Shown here one piece after another: positions 35,432-44,196 of a stretch of DNA of 64,000 bases. Both the position numbers and the translations under genes were made by a program. The stretch spans positions 62,001 through 126,000 of the forward strand of contig JAFKIY010000001.1 in NCBI GenBank assembly GCA_017306245.1, in the 5' to 3' direction. Source of the stretch: Micrococcales bacterium (GTDB lineage Bacteria > Actinomycetota > Actinomycetes > Actinomycetales > Microbacteriaceae). Every line of letters starts with the position of its first letter. Position 1 is the stretch's first letter. The notes under the pieces were generated by a model. It saw only the letters and a list, made by a program, of their open reading frames with translations, did no database searches and was not told where the DNA came from.

Positions 35432-36922
35432 TCAGGAGCGCAGCCACTCCTCCACGTCATCCACGGTGCGCGGGATCCCGATCGACAGGTTCTCGGCGCC
35501 ATCCGCGGTCACGAGGATGTTGTCCTCGATGCGTACGCCGATGCCGCGGAACTCCTCCGGCACCGTCAGGTCATCCGGCTGGAAGTAGAGCCCCGGTTCG
35601 ATCGTGAATACCATGCCGGGCTCCAGCACCCCATCCATGTACATGTCGCGCCGCGCCTGAGCGCAGTCGTGCACGTCGATCCCCAGGTGGTGGCTCGTGC
35701 CGTGCACCATGTAGCGGCGGTGGTACTGCGCGTCCGGCTTTTTCGATTCCTCCGCGCTCACCGGCAGGAATCCCCACTCGGCAGTCTTCGCGGCGATGAC
35801 CTTCATGGCCTCCGCGTGAATCTCACGGAACTTGATGCCCGGCTTCACGATCGCGAATGCCGCATCCGCCGCCTCCAGAACTGCCTCGTACACCTGGCGC
35901 TGGATGGGGGAGTACGTCCCGCTGACGGGGAACGTGCGTGTGATGTCCGCGGTGTAATAGCTGTCGAGCTCGATCCCGGCATCCATCAGGATCAGGTCGC
36001 CGTCGTTCACCGTGCCGCTGTTGCGGGTCCAGTGCAGGATGCACGCGTTCGCGCCGGAGGCCGCAATCGTGTCGTACCCCACGGTGTTGCCCTCGGCGCG
36101 GGCGCGGCGGTTGAAGGCGCCCTCCACGAGCCGCTCGCCCCGCGGATGCGCCAGAATCGCCTCGCGGTCGGCGATCACGTCGTCGAAACCCTGCTTCGTC
36201 GCGGCGACCGCCTTGCGCATCTGGTCGATCTCGTAGTCATCCTTCACGAGACGCAACTCGGAGAGGTCGCGCGCGAGAACGCCGTCGCCACTTAGCTCCG
36301 CAGACTCCGCATCGATGGACTCCGTGCCCGCCGACAGCAGCCGCCGACCATCGACCTGGTCCGTGATGTCGCGGTCGGCGTCCCGCACGAGGAGCGTGTT
36401 CTCGTCTACGGAGTCCAGCACGGCGTCGAAGTCGGCGATGCCGCGGGTCGCAAGTGCGAGGTCGCCGGCCACCTGCGCCAGGGACGGGCGCGGGCCGATC
36501 CAGAACTCGCCGATCTCCGGGTTCGCGTAGAACTCGTCCGAGTCGCGGCCCGCGCGCTCGCGGAAGTACAGGGTCGACTCGTGGCCGTTCGCGGTCGGCT
36601 CCATCACGAGCACGGCGCCGGGTTCGGAATCCGAACCCCACCCGGTGAGGTGCGCGAATGCCGAGTGGGCCCGGTACGGATAGTCGGTGTCGTTCGAGCG
36701 CACCTTGGCGGCGCCGGCCGGCACGATGAGCCGTTTGCCGGGGTGCATCGCCGAGATCCGTTCCCGGCGGGCGGCAGCGTACGACGCCTGTTCGCGCGCG
36801 GCGGGCACCGCATCCTCGCGTTCCGCCCAGTTCGAGGCGATGTAGTCCTTGAACGTGTCGGATGCCGGAGTCGTCGAACGGTTGCTGGTGGCGCGCGGCG
36901 CCGGAGTGGTGGATTCGGCCAT
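35432..36922 (-). CDS. pepP: Xaa-Pro aminopeptidase (aminopeptidase P)
   Basis: A 496-residue dinuclear metallopeptidase that removes N-terminal residues before proline. The N-terminal AMP-N domain spans about 45-200. Metal ligands of the pita-bread fold are visible in LMDAGIELDSYYTADITRTF, HGTSHHLGIDVHD, FTIEPGLYF and GVRIEDNIL. ATG 36922 has GAGAAT six bases upstream, a weak leaderless-type box. It diverges from a PHP phosphoesterase gene. Confidence 0.95.
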   Translation of the reverse strand: MAESTTPAPRATSNRSTTPASDTFKDYIASNWAEREDAVPAAREQASYAAARRERISAMHPGKRLIVPAGAAKVRSNDTDYPYRAHSAFAHLTGWGSDSEPGAVLVMEPTANGHESTLYFRERAGRDSDEFYANPEIGEFWIGPRPSLAQVAGDLALATRGIADFDAVLDSVDENTLLVRDADRDITDQVDGRRLLSAGTESIDAESAELSGDGVLARDLSELRLVKDDYEIDQMRKAVAATKQGFDDVIADREAILAHPRGERLVEGAFNRRARAEGNTVGYDTIAASGANACILHWTRNSGTVNDGDLILMDAGIELDSYYTADITRTFPVSGTYSPIQRQVYEAVLEAADAAFAIVKPGIKFREIHAEAMKVIAAKTAEWGFLPVSAEESKKPDAQYHRRYMVHGTSHHLGIDVHDCAQARRDMYMDGVLEPGMVFTIEPGLYFQPDDLTVPEEFRGIGVRIEDNILVTADGAENLSIGIPRTVDDVEEWLRS

Positions 36923-36991
36923 GCCTCTATTCTCCCCCCTGCGGGCGCGTTCGCGAATACCGCCGGTTGAGCCCTATCGCGGCCAGCCCCA

Positions 36992-36997
36992 TAGAGT
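36992..36997 (+). promoter_or_regulatory. -10 box, leaderless promoter of the PHP gene
   Basis: TAGAGT ends six bases before the ATG at 37004. TTGAGC at 36967 would be a -35 with a long 19-base spacer. Confidence 0.5.
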
Positions 36998-37003
36998 TGG
37001 AGC

Positions 37004-37855
37004 ATGCCCGGCCCGATCGACCTCCACACGCACAGCAGCGTGTCCGACGGCACCGAGACACCCGCCGAACTGATGCGGGCCGCCGTCGCTGCGCGCCTCG
37101 GCACGGTGGCCATAACCGACCACGATTCGACGGCCGGATGGCAGGAAGCGTTCGATGCGGCGGCGGGAACCGGCCTCAGGGTCATTCCCGGCATGGAGCT
37201 CAGCACCCGGCATGGGTACAAGAGCGTGCACCTCCTCGCCTACCTCATCGACCCGGACAACGCCGCCCTCCTCGAGGAGACTCTGCGCATCCGCGAATCA
37301 CGGCTCACGCGGGCGGAAGCCATCGTGTCCCGGCTCGCGGCCGACTTCGACATCTCCTGGGCGGATGTCGTCGCGCACACCGCGCACGGCGCGACCGTTG
37401 GACGGCCCCACATCGCGGATGCGCTCGTCGCGCGCGGGGTGTCACCCGACCGGAGCGCCGCGTTCCGCGACATCCTGCACCCCAAGTTCGGCTATTACGA
37501 ACCGCACTACGCGCCCGACCCGCTCACCGCGATTCAGCTCGTCCGCGCAGCTGGCGGGGTGCCGGTGCTCGCGCACCCCGGCACGCGCGGGGTGGAGAAC
37601 GTCATCACCGAGGAGCACCTCGGCGTGCTCGTGGACGCGGGCCTGTTCGGCCTGGAAATCCATCATCGGGAGAACACCCCGGATGCGATGGAGCGCCTGT
37701 TTGCTTACGCGGACACGTTTGACCTGGTCGTCACGGGCTCCAGCGATTACCACGGGGCAGGCAAGCCGAACCGGCTCGGCGAGAACACGACCGACCCCGA
37801 GGTGCTGGAGCGCATCCTCGCGGAGGGCACGGGCTCGACCGCGTTCCTTGGTTAG
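37004..37855 (+). CDS. PHP-domain phosphoesterase (RNase AM/YciV-like)
   Basis: A 283-residue PHP protein. Metal motifs are DLHTHSSVSDGT, ITDHDSTAGW, GMELST, LAHPG and GSSDYHG, in the family order. YciV relatives dephosphorylate 3',5'-nucleoside bisphosphates and trim RNA 5' ends, the most likely activity. The ATG at 37004 has a -10 box six bases upstream. The 126-base gap to the convergent helicase gene holds only weak stems. Confidence 0.9.
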   Translation: MPGPIDLHTHSSVSDGTETPAELMRAAVAARLGTVAITDHDSTAGWQEAFDAAAGTGLRVIPGMELSTRHGYKSVHLLAYLIDPDNAALLEETLRIRESRLTRAEAIVSRLAADFDISWADVVAHTAHGATVGRPHIADALVARGVSPDRSAAFRDILHPKFGYYEPHYAPDPLTAIQLVRAAGGVPVLAHPGTRGVENVITEEHLGVLVDAGLFGLEIHHRENTPDAMERLFAYADTFDLVVTGSSDYHGAGKPNRLGENTTDPEVLERILAEGTGSTAFLG

Positions 37856-37981
37856 ACACGCCGCCACGGCGTCGGCCTGAGACGCCAGGCCATGACGGCG
37901 CTTGTCCCTCGGGAGTGCGAACGTTCGGTGTAATGAGGGATAAACCCCATCATGGTTTGGCCGCGGGCTCGGCCGCAGCGG

Positions 37982-39499
37982 TTACGCGGCGGGAGGGGTG
38001 CTTCCGGAGCCGGGGCGTCGCGTTCGGTTGCGGCGTCGGCTCGAAGATCCTGAACCGTCGTGGGTTCCCGCACCCGCCGGCTTCTGCCCGCCACCGGAAG
38101 TGCTCTGATCGCCGGATGCCTCGACCGGACGCCCGCCGCGCGTGCGGGTCCGCTCGCGGCCGCCGCCCTGACCCGAACGCCCCTGGCCGCCACCGTGGCC
38201 GCCGCGACCTCCGCCATGCCCGCCGCCGCGTCCGGCACCGGCAGTATCGCGACCGCCCCGGCCGCTCGAACGGCCCGCGGTTGCTGAACGCGGTTCGCGT
38301 TCGCGTGCGGGGCCGGCGGTCTTCAGCCGCCCCTTGGCATCCGCGGGGATGTCGAGGTCCGTGTAGAGGTGATCGGACGACGAATACGTCTCGACCGGCT
38401 CCGGCTGGCCCATGTCGAGCGCGCGGTTGATGAGGGACCACTTGTGCATGTCATCCCAGTCGACGAACGTGACGGCGATCCCCGTCTTGCCCGCGCGCCC
38501 CGTCCGTCCGACACGGTGCAGGTATGCGTCGTGGTCCTCAGGGATCGTGTGGTTGATGACGTGCGTGACATCGAGCACGTCGATGCCGCGGGCGGCGACA
38601 TCCGTGGCGATCAGAATGTCCTTCTTGCCCGCCTTGAACGCGGCCATCGCCCGTTCGCGCTGCTCCTGGTTGAGGTCGCCGTGCACCGCCGCGGCGTTGA
38701 ATCCGCGGTCACCCAGCTCTTCGACGAGTTTCGCGGCCGCGCGTTTCGTGCGCGTGAAGATCACCGTCTTGCCGCGCCCTTCCGCCTGCAGGATGCGCGA
38801 AATCACTTCGTCCTTGTCGAGCGCGTGCGCGCGGTACACGACGTGTTTGATGTTCGCCTGAGTGAGACCCTCGTTGGGGTCGGTCGCCCGGATGTGGATG
38901 GGCCGGTTCATGAAACGCCGGGCGAGCGCCACGATCGGTCCCGGCATGGTGGCCGAGAACAGCATCGTGTGCCTGGCCGGCGGCGTCTGCGCGAACAGTT
39001 TCTCGATGTCGCTCAGGAACCCCAGATCGAGCATTTTGTCGGCCTCGTCGAGCACCATGACTTCGACGTTCTTGAGCGACAGCATCCGCTGGCTTGCGAG
39101 GTCGAGCAGGCGCCCCGGGGTGCCGACGACAACCTGTGCGCCGTCCTTCAACTGTTCGATCTGCCCCTCGTAGGCTTTGCCCCCGTAAATGGCGGCGATT
39201 TTCGTCGCACGATTCGAGGCCGCGGTGACGAGGTCGTCCGCGACCTGGATGCACAGTTCGCGGGTCGGGACGACGACGAGCGCCTTCACCCCCGGTTCCG
39301 GATCGGTGCCGAGGTGCTGAAGGAGCGGCAATCCGAATCCGAACGTCTTTCCGGTGCCGGTCTTGGCCTGCCCGATGATGTCCTGGCCGTCCAGGCCCAT
39401 GGGTATGGTCTGGGATTGGATGGGGAACGGTTCGATGATGCCGTGTGCTGCGAGCGCGTCGACCATGTCCTGGTCAACGCCGAGTTCTGAAAATGTCAA
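37982..39499 (-). CDS. DEAD-box RNA helicase with RGG-rich tail
   Basis: A 505-residue RNA helicase. Motifs in order: Q motif (PFPIQSQTIP), AKTGTGKT, PTREL, TPGRLLD, DEAD, SAT, then HGDLNQEQRERAM, DVAARGIDV and HRVGRTGRAG. The last 110 residues are glycine/arginine-rich (GRGGGHGGGRGG), likely binding RNA and possibly promoting phase separation. No ATG or GTG fits; TTG at 39499 starts immediately before TFSELG, where homologs begin. It has a leader of about 75 bases from a TAAACT box. Confidence 0.93.
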   Translation of the reverse strand: MTFSELGVDQDMVDALAAHGIIEPFPIQSQTIPMGLDGQDIIGQAKTGTGKTFGFGLPLLQHLGTDPEPGVKALVVVPTRELCIQVADDLVTAASNRATKIAAIYGGKAYEGQIEQLKDGAQVVVGTPGRLLDLASQRMLSLKNVEVMVLDEADKMLDLGFLSDIEKLFAQTPPARHTMLFSATMPGPIVALARRFMNRPIHIRATDPNEGLTQANIKHVVYRAHALDKDEVISRILQAEGRGKTVIFTRTKRAAAKLVEELGDRGFNAAAVHGDLNQEQRERAMAAFKAGKKDILIATDVAARGIDVLDVTHVINHTIPEDHDAYLHRVGRTGRAGKTGIAVTFVDWDDMHKWSLINRALDMGQPEPVETYSSSDHLYTDLDIPADAKGRLKTAGPAREREPRSATAGRSSGRGGRDTAGAGRGGGHGGGRGGHGGGQGRSGQGGGRERTRTRGGRPVEASGDQSTSGGGQKPAGAGTHDGSGSSSRRRNRTRRPGSGSTPPAA

Positions 39500-39582
39500 G
39501 TTGTACAACCCTGTCTTGGGTGAGGCGATTACGCCCGTTTTCTCCCAGGGCGCAGGGCCCCGCCAGAGTGGGGGCCTCAACC

Positions 39583-39588
39583 AGTTTA
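39583..39588 (-). promoter_or_regulatory. Candidate -10 box of the DEAD-box helicase
   Basis: TAAACT on the minus strand would start transcription near 39576, giving a leader of about 75 bases. DEAD-box genes of the cold-shock type often have regulated leaders. No -35 was seen. Confidence 0.35.
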
Positions 39589-39688
39589 GGGGAGCACTCC
39601 GATCGCCGAGGACACGCGGCCCCGGCCTGTCGAATTTGGCGGTGCGTGTGCGGCGGATCTCGCCCGAAGTTCTCGGCATCGCCGACGG

Positions 39689-39694
39689 TAGGCT
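39689..39694 (+). promoter_or_regulatory. -10 box, leaderless promoter of the MiaE-like gene
   Basis: TAGGCT, the same box as for gltA, ends six bases before the GTG at 39701. Confidence 0.55.
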
Positions 39695-39700
39695 GTAATC

Positions 39701-40423
39701 GTGGCCACCTTGATACCTCGTCGAAGGAAAGGGCCGTCGCTGACGCGGCGGCGTCCTCGGCGTCCGAATCCGAACCAGGTCGTGAATCGGGTCGGCCTGC
39801 ACGAGCTGACACCCGAGTTGCCGCGATTCCTCGGTCAGGCGGCCTACCTGCAGTTGTCCTTTTTCGAGCACCTGTCCCGTGCGGTGACGGCGGCGCCGAC
39901 GACCGCGTCGAAGGAGGTCGTGAGCCGGGTCGCCGGCATGGCGCTGGCCCGCCACCAGTCGTTCGTGGCCGAATTGAAACGGCTCGGGCTGGATCCGAGC
40001 GCGGAGATGGAGCCGTTCGTCATCCCCATCGACGCTTTCCAGTTGACGACCCAGGGCAGCGACTGGAGCGAAACGCTCCTCGCCTACTATGTGGAGTCCG
40101 GCATCCTCGATGACGGTTTTCTCAGCATCGCCGGCGGATTCGACGACGAGGAAACCGAGCGCATCGCGAAAGTGCTGTCGGATGATGAACCCCGTCGCCT
40201 GATCGCGGCGGAGCTGAGCGCCGCGATCGGCGACAACCCGAGGCTGGCGTCCAGGCTGGCACTGTACGGAAGGCGGCTCGTGGGCGACGTGTTGCTTCTG
40301 GCCCGCTCAGCACTCGACCTTCCCGAGAACACGGCTCCGGATGACGAACGGCTTGAGCCCGTCCTGACGGAACTCATCGCCGATCACACGCGCAGAATGG
40401 ATGAACTCGGCCTCACGGCGTGA
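39701..40423 (+). CDS. Ferritin-like MiaE-type protein
   Basis: A 240-residue helical protein of the actinobacterial ferritin-like family related to tRNA hydroxylase MiaE. Candidate di-iron ligands sit in QLSFFEHLSRA, ALARHQSF, ETLLAYYVESGI and LIADHTRRMDELG. The first 25 residues are very basic (RRRKGPSLTRRRPRRP), suiting RNA binding. Whether it hydroxylates tRNA is not established. Its place beside a DEAD-box helicase and DUF3107 is a conserved actinobacterial arrangement, from recall. Confidence 0.8.
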   Translation: MATLIPRRRKGPSLTRRRPRRPNPNQVVNRVGLHELTPELPRFLGQAAYLQLSFFEHLSRAVTAAPTTASKEVVSRVAGMALARHQSFVAELKRLGLDPSAEMEPFVIPIDAFQLTTQGSDWSETLLAYYVESGILDDGFLSIAGGFDDEETERIAKVLSDDEPRRLIAAELSAAIGDNPRLASRLALYGRRLVGDVLLLARSALDLPENTAPDDERLEPVLTELIADHTRRMDELGLTA

Positions 40424-40457
40424 CCGCCGCAGCGCGCCAGGCCGCCGGCGCGCTGGT

Positions 40458-40748
40458 TCAGCTTTTCAGCAACCGCTGGAACAACTCATTGTCGTGGTGC
40501 CTGCGGCGCGGGGAAATCATGAGCGGCAGCGCGAGCGCCGCGAGGCCGCCCGCGCCGAGACTGACCCACCAGATCCAGCCGCCGTCGAATTTCCAGCCCA
40601 GCCAAGTGAGCCCCGCCCACACGAGGGCGGCGACCGCGGCGCTCACGGACGGCAGCAGCGCACTCCCGTAGGTGTCGCGGTGCGGCAGCAAATACCGCGG
40701 AACCAGGCCGATGAGCGCGGCCCCCAGGATGACGAACAGCAGTTCCAT
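40458..40748 (-). CDS. Small membrane protein, unknown function
   Basis: A 96-residue protein with two or three transmembrane helices (FVILGAALIGLVPRYLL; AAVAALVWAGLTWLG; WWVSLGAGGLAALALPLMI) and a basic cytoplasmic tail. No family was recognised. Its ATG overlaps the stop of the DUF3107 gene by one base (TGATG), so it is the second gene of that operon. Confidence 0.75.
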   Translation of the reverse strand: MELLFVILGAALIGLVPRYLLPHRDTYGSALLPSVSAAVAALVWAGLTWLGWKFDGGWIWWVSLGAGGLAALALPLMISPRRRHHDNELFQRLLKS

Positions 40749-40972
40749 CAGGCGACGAATCCGACCCTGCGGGAGTGCTCGGAGCCGACCTCGATGTAGG
40801 CGAAACTCTGCACGGGGACAAGGAACACGCGGCCCTTGTCGTCGACGAGTCGGATGAACTTGGCGTCGCTGTCCAGTGCGGTGGCCACGACCTTTTCGAT
40901 GTCGGCCGCCGACTGGTCGGATTCGAAGCTCAGCTCACGGGGGCTGTTGATGATGCCAATGCGAATGTCCAC
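40748..40972 (-). CDS. DUF3107 family protein
   Basis: A 74-residue soluble protein starting MDIRIGIINSPRELSFES and ending YIEVGSEHSRRVGF, the compact pattern of DUF3107, an actinobacterial family of unknown role. GTG 40972 has TAATCT six bases upstream. It is divergent from adnA with 92 bases between the starts. Confidence 0.9.
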   Translation of the reverse strand: MDIRIGIINSPRELSFESDQSAADIEKVVATALDSDAKFIRLVDDKGRVFLVPVQSFAYIEVGSEHSRRVGFVA

Positions 40973-40978
40973 GTGCCC

Positions 40979-40984
40979 AGATTA
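40979..40984 (-). promoter_or_regulatory. -10 box, leaderless promoter of the DUF3107 gene
   Basis: TAATCT on the minus strand ends six bases before the GTG at 40972. Confidence 0.55.
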
Positions 40985-41051
40985 CGACAGAACGCGCGGT
41001 CGGGTTCGCCGGTTCGTTGTCAGCGGAACCGACCGTGTCCGGGGCGTGGGA

Positions 41052-41057
41052 TACCTT
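41052..41057 (+). promoter_or_regulatory. -10 box, leaderless promoter of adnAB
   Basis: TACCTT ends seven bases before the GTG at 41065 and supports that start over TTG 41017. Confidence 0.5.
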
Positions 41058-41064
41058 AGCTCTC

Positions 41065-44000
41065 GTGACGGTCAAGGGATTCACCTCCGTGCCGGCGGGC
41101 GGCGCGGACGATTTCGCGCGGACCCCCGATCCTGCGCAGGCGGCCGTCATCGCGCTTGCGGATGACGCGTCCGCCGTCGTGATCGGTGCGCCGGGCACCG
41201 GCAAGACGTCAACCATTGTCGAGCTCGTAGCCAACCGGGTCCTGGAGCGCGGCTGGTCGCCCAACGAGCTTGTGGCGATCACACCCAACCGGTCGACGGC
41301 GACTCGCCTTCGCGACCGTCTCGCTCTCCGGGTGGCAGTTCCGACCGAGGGTCCGCTCTCCCGCACCATCAACTCCCTCGCCTTCGAGGTCGTCGGATTC
41401 GCGCGGCGGCATGACGGCGCCCCGCCGCCGCGTCTGCTCACGGGCGGCGACCAGGACAGCGACATCGCCCAGCTGCTCGACGGCCACCTCGCGGAGGGCT
41501 CAGGGCCCGTGTGGCCGGATCCGATCGACTCGCAGGTGCGCGCGCTGCGCAGTTTCCGAACGGAACTGCGCGAAACCACGATGAGGGCCACCGAGTACGG
41601 TATCGGCGCGGACCAGCTCCGTCGCCTGGCGAAGCAGTACGAGCGCCCCGAGTGGGCCGCTGTCGCCGACTTTCAGACGGAGTACCTCCAGATTTTGGGG
41701 GAGTTGCGCCCGGACCAGCTCGACGCCGCGGAGCTCGCGGCGGCGGCAGCCCGGTCGATCGATGCGGGCATCATGCCGGAGACGGTGGCCAGGCTCCGCC
41801 TCATCCTCGTCGACGACGTGCAGGACGCGACCCAGTCGACCGTGTCGGTGTTGCGAGCGCTCGCCGCCCGCGGGGTGCGGATCATCGCCTTCGGCGACCC
41901 GGACGTCGCCGTGACGTCCTTCCGCGGAGGCGAGGCGGATCTCGTGAGCCGGTTCGGTCACGCCGTAGGTGTGGAGGATATGGTCACCCTGCGGCTGTCC
42001 CGCTCGCATCGGCAATCGCCGAACCTGCTGGCGCTCACGGGGGCCATCACGAGCCGGATTGGCACCGCGGCGACCGTCGGCCACCGAAACCCAGCGCCGG
42101 CGACGATGTCCGACGGCGCCGAGGACTCCGATCGCGTCGTGACCGCTGTCGCGGCGACCCCGGCGCGGCTCTGGTCCGCACTCGCCTGGCACCTGCGTCG
42201 GCGTCACCTGCTGCACGGCCTCGCCTGGAACACCATGGCGATCGTCGTGAGAAGCGGGGCTCAGGTTCCGCAGATCGCTCGCGCGCTCGCTCTGTCCGAT
42301 GTGCCGACGAGAACGGTGTCGGGCGGGATCCCCCTCCGCGACGAGGCCGCCGTGCGCGGCATCCTCACCATGATCGATGTCGGAATCGGACGGACTGCTC
42401 TGACCGCGGCACTGGCCACCGAACTGCTCGTCGGACCGTTCGGCGGGCTCGACCGGCTCTCCCTGCGCCGGCTCCGCCTCGCGCTGCGCACGGAGGAACT
42501 CGCCGGCGGCGGCAATCGACCGGCCGATGAACTCCTCGTGGAGGCCCTCGAGGCGCCCGGCAGGCTCGCCACCATCGACCATCGCGCAGCGCGGGCGGCC
42601 GCGAAGGTCGCCGAAACGCTCGCCGACGTGTCGAGCGCATCCTCGCGCGGCGCGAGCGTGGAGGAGTTGCTCTGGCTCGTCTGGGAGCGCAGCTCTCGCG
42701 CGGGGGTGTGGCGGGACCAGGCGCTCGGGTCGGGAGTTCTTGCCGCTGAGGCCAACCGGAGCCTCGACGGGATTCTTGCGCTGTTCACGGCCGCAAAGCG
42801 GTTCGTCGAGCGGGAACCAGGATCGCCGGCGTCGGCTTTCCTCAGCGCTGTCCTCGACGCGGAAGTGGCGGAGGACACGTTGTCCCCGCAGGCTGCTGAG
42901 GACTCGGTTCTCGTCACGACACCCGTCGGCGTTCTCGGGCGCGAATTCGACACCGTCATCGTTGCCGGCCTCCAGGATGGCGCGTGGCCGAATCTGCGCC
43001 TGCGCGGGTCCCTGCTGTCTCCGGAATTGCTCGTGCGCGCTGCGACGGGTACGGTCGACGGTCCGATCGACGCCCGCAAGGCGGTCCTCGCCGACGAACT
43101 GCGGATGTTCGCGCTCGCGGTATCCCGCGCGAGCCGCGAAGTGATCCTTGCCGCGGTGGCCAACGACGACGAATCGGCCAGCGTGTTCTTCTCGCTCGCA
43201 CCCGAAGGTTCAGAGCAGTTGCCGGTCCAGACGCAGCCGCCGCTGACCCTTCGAGGGCTGGTGGGCAGGATCCGGCGCACCCTGACGAGCGCAGGCGGAT
43301 CCGATGCGTCGGCCGCAGCCAACCTCGCCTACCTTGCCGAACAGAACATCCCCGGCGCACACCCACGCGAGTGGCACGGACTGCGCGAATCGTCCACGAC
43401 CGGGCCGCTGTACCTCGAGGGCGAACCGGTTCCCGTGTCGCCGTCCAAACTGGGCGCGTTCGAGGAATCGCCCATGGATTGGTTCATCGAATCGGTGTCC
43501 GGCACCCGCTCGAGTACAGCCATGGGGATCGGCACAATTGTGCATTGGGCGATGGAGACGGCCTCCGATCCGGATGTCGAAGCGGTCTGGTCGGCAATCG
43601 AGAGCCGGTGGGGAGAGCTCGTGTTCGAGTCGCCGTGGCTCGCCGAACAGCAGCGGCGGGCGGCGAGGAAACTTGCGGTTGCCGTCTCGGAGTATCTCGG
43701 CGACTTCGCGCGGGAGAAGAAGTCCCTCGTTGCGGCGGAGGGCCGGTTCACCCTCGACGTCGATCGGGCGAAACTGAACGGCTCGATCGACCGGGTCGAA
43801 CTCTCGCCGGATGGCGGAATCGTGATCGTCGACCTGAAGACGGGCAAGCCGGAGACGAGCCAGGCGGTGATCGACGAGTACCCGCAGCTCGCCGCATACC
43901 AGCTCGCCTACGCCTCCGGCGCACTCGACGACGTGCTCCAAGGGGTACCGGATCATCACGCGGGCGGGGCCAAACTTGTGTACGTGCGCGAGGGCGTCCG

Positions 44001-44196
44001 AGGGAAGTCGTATCGCGAAGGAATGCAGGCGCCGCTCACCCCCGAACAACTCGAGCAGTTCCGGGAGCGCATCCGCCAGGCATCCATCGGGATGGCGCTC
44101 GGAATCTACCCCGGGTCCCGCGACATCGACCCCTACGGGATGGGCGACGCCGCCGTGCGGGCGCTGCACCGGATTCGGGCGGTGACGAGTGACTGA
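41065..44196 (+). CDS. adnA: AdnA-like helicase-nuclease subunit
   Basis: A 1043-residue UvrD-fold protein with a C-terminal RecB-type nuclease, paired with AdnB as the double-strand-break end-resection machine of actinobacteria. Walker A is intact (GAPGTGKTS), but motif II is D250-D-V-Q-D instead of DExxD, motif III lacks its glutamine (GDPDVAVTSFRG), and motif V lacks the usual HxxKG (TTPVGVLGREFDT). The motor is therefore probably weak. The nuclease motif IVDLKTGKPE is complete. It overlaps adnB by eight bases. Confidence 0.88.
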   Translation: MTVKGFTSVPAGGADDFARTPDPAQAAVIALADDASAVVIGAPGTGKTSTIVELVANRVLERGWSPNELVAITPNRSTATRLRDRLALRVAVPTEGPLSRTINSLAFEVVGFARRHDGAPPPRLLTGGDQDSDIAQLLDGHLAEGSGPVWPDPIDSQVRALRSFRTELRETTMRATEYGIGADQLRRLAKQYERPEWAAVADFQTEYLQILGELRPDQLDAAELAAAAARSIDAGIMPETVARLRLILVDDVQDATQSTVSVLRALAARGVRIIAFGDPDVAVTSFRGGEADLVSRFGHAVGVEDMVTLRLSRSHRQSPNLLALTGAITSRIGTAATVGHRNPAPATMSDGAEDSDRVVTAVAATPARLWSALAWHLRRRHLLHGLAWNTMAIVVRSGAQVPQIARALALSDVPTRTVSGGIPLRDEAAVRGILTMIDVGIGRTALTAALATELLVGPFGGLDRLSLRRLRLALRTEELAGGGNRPADELLVEALEAPGRLATIDHRAARAAAKVAETLADVSSASSRGASVEELLWLVWERSSRAGVWRDQALGSGVLAAEANRSLDGILALFTAAKRFVEREPGSPASAFLSAVLDAEVAEDTLSPQAAEDSVLVTTPVGVLGREFDTVIVAGLQDGAWPNLRLRGSLLSPELLVRAATGTVDGPIDARKAVLADELRMFALAVSRASREVILAAVANDDESASVFFSLAPEGSEQLPVQTQPPLTLRGLVGRIRRTLTSAGGSDASAAANLAYLAEQNIPGAHPREWHGLRESSTTGPLYLEGEPVPVSPSKLGAFEESPMDWFIESVSGTRSSTAMGIGTIVHWAMETASDPDVEAVWSAIESRWGELVFESPWLAEQQRRAARKLAVAVSEYLGDFAREKKSLVAAEGRFTLDVDRAKLNGSIDRVELSPDGGIVIVDLKTGKPETSQAVIDEYPQLAAYQLAYASGALDDVLQGVPDHHAGGAKLVYVREGVRGKSYREGMQAPLTPEQLEQFRERIRQASIGMALGIYPGSRDIDPYGMGDAAVRALHRIRAVTSD

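Noticed and set aside
37856..37981. Terminator between the PHP and helicase genes
   Set aside because: Only short imperfect stems (for example AAACC/GGTTT at 37942-37958) were found, too weak to call.
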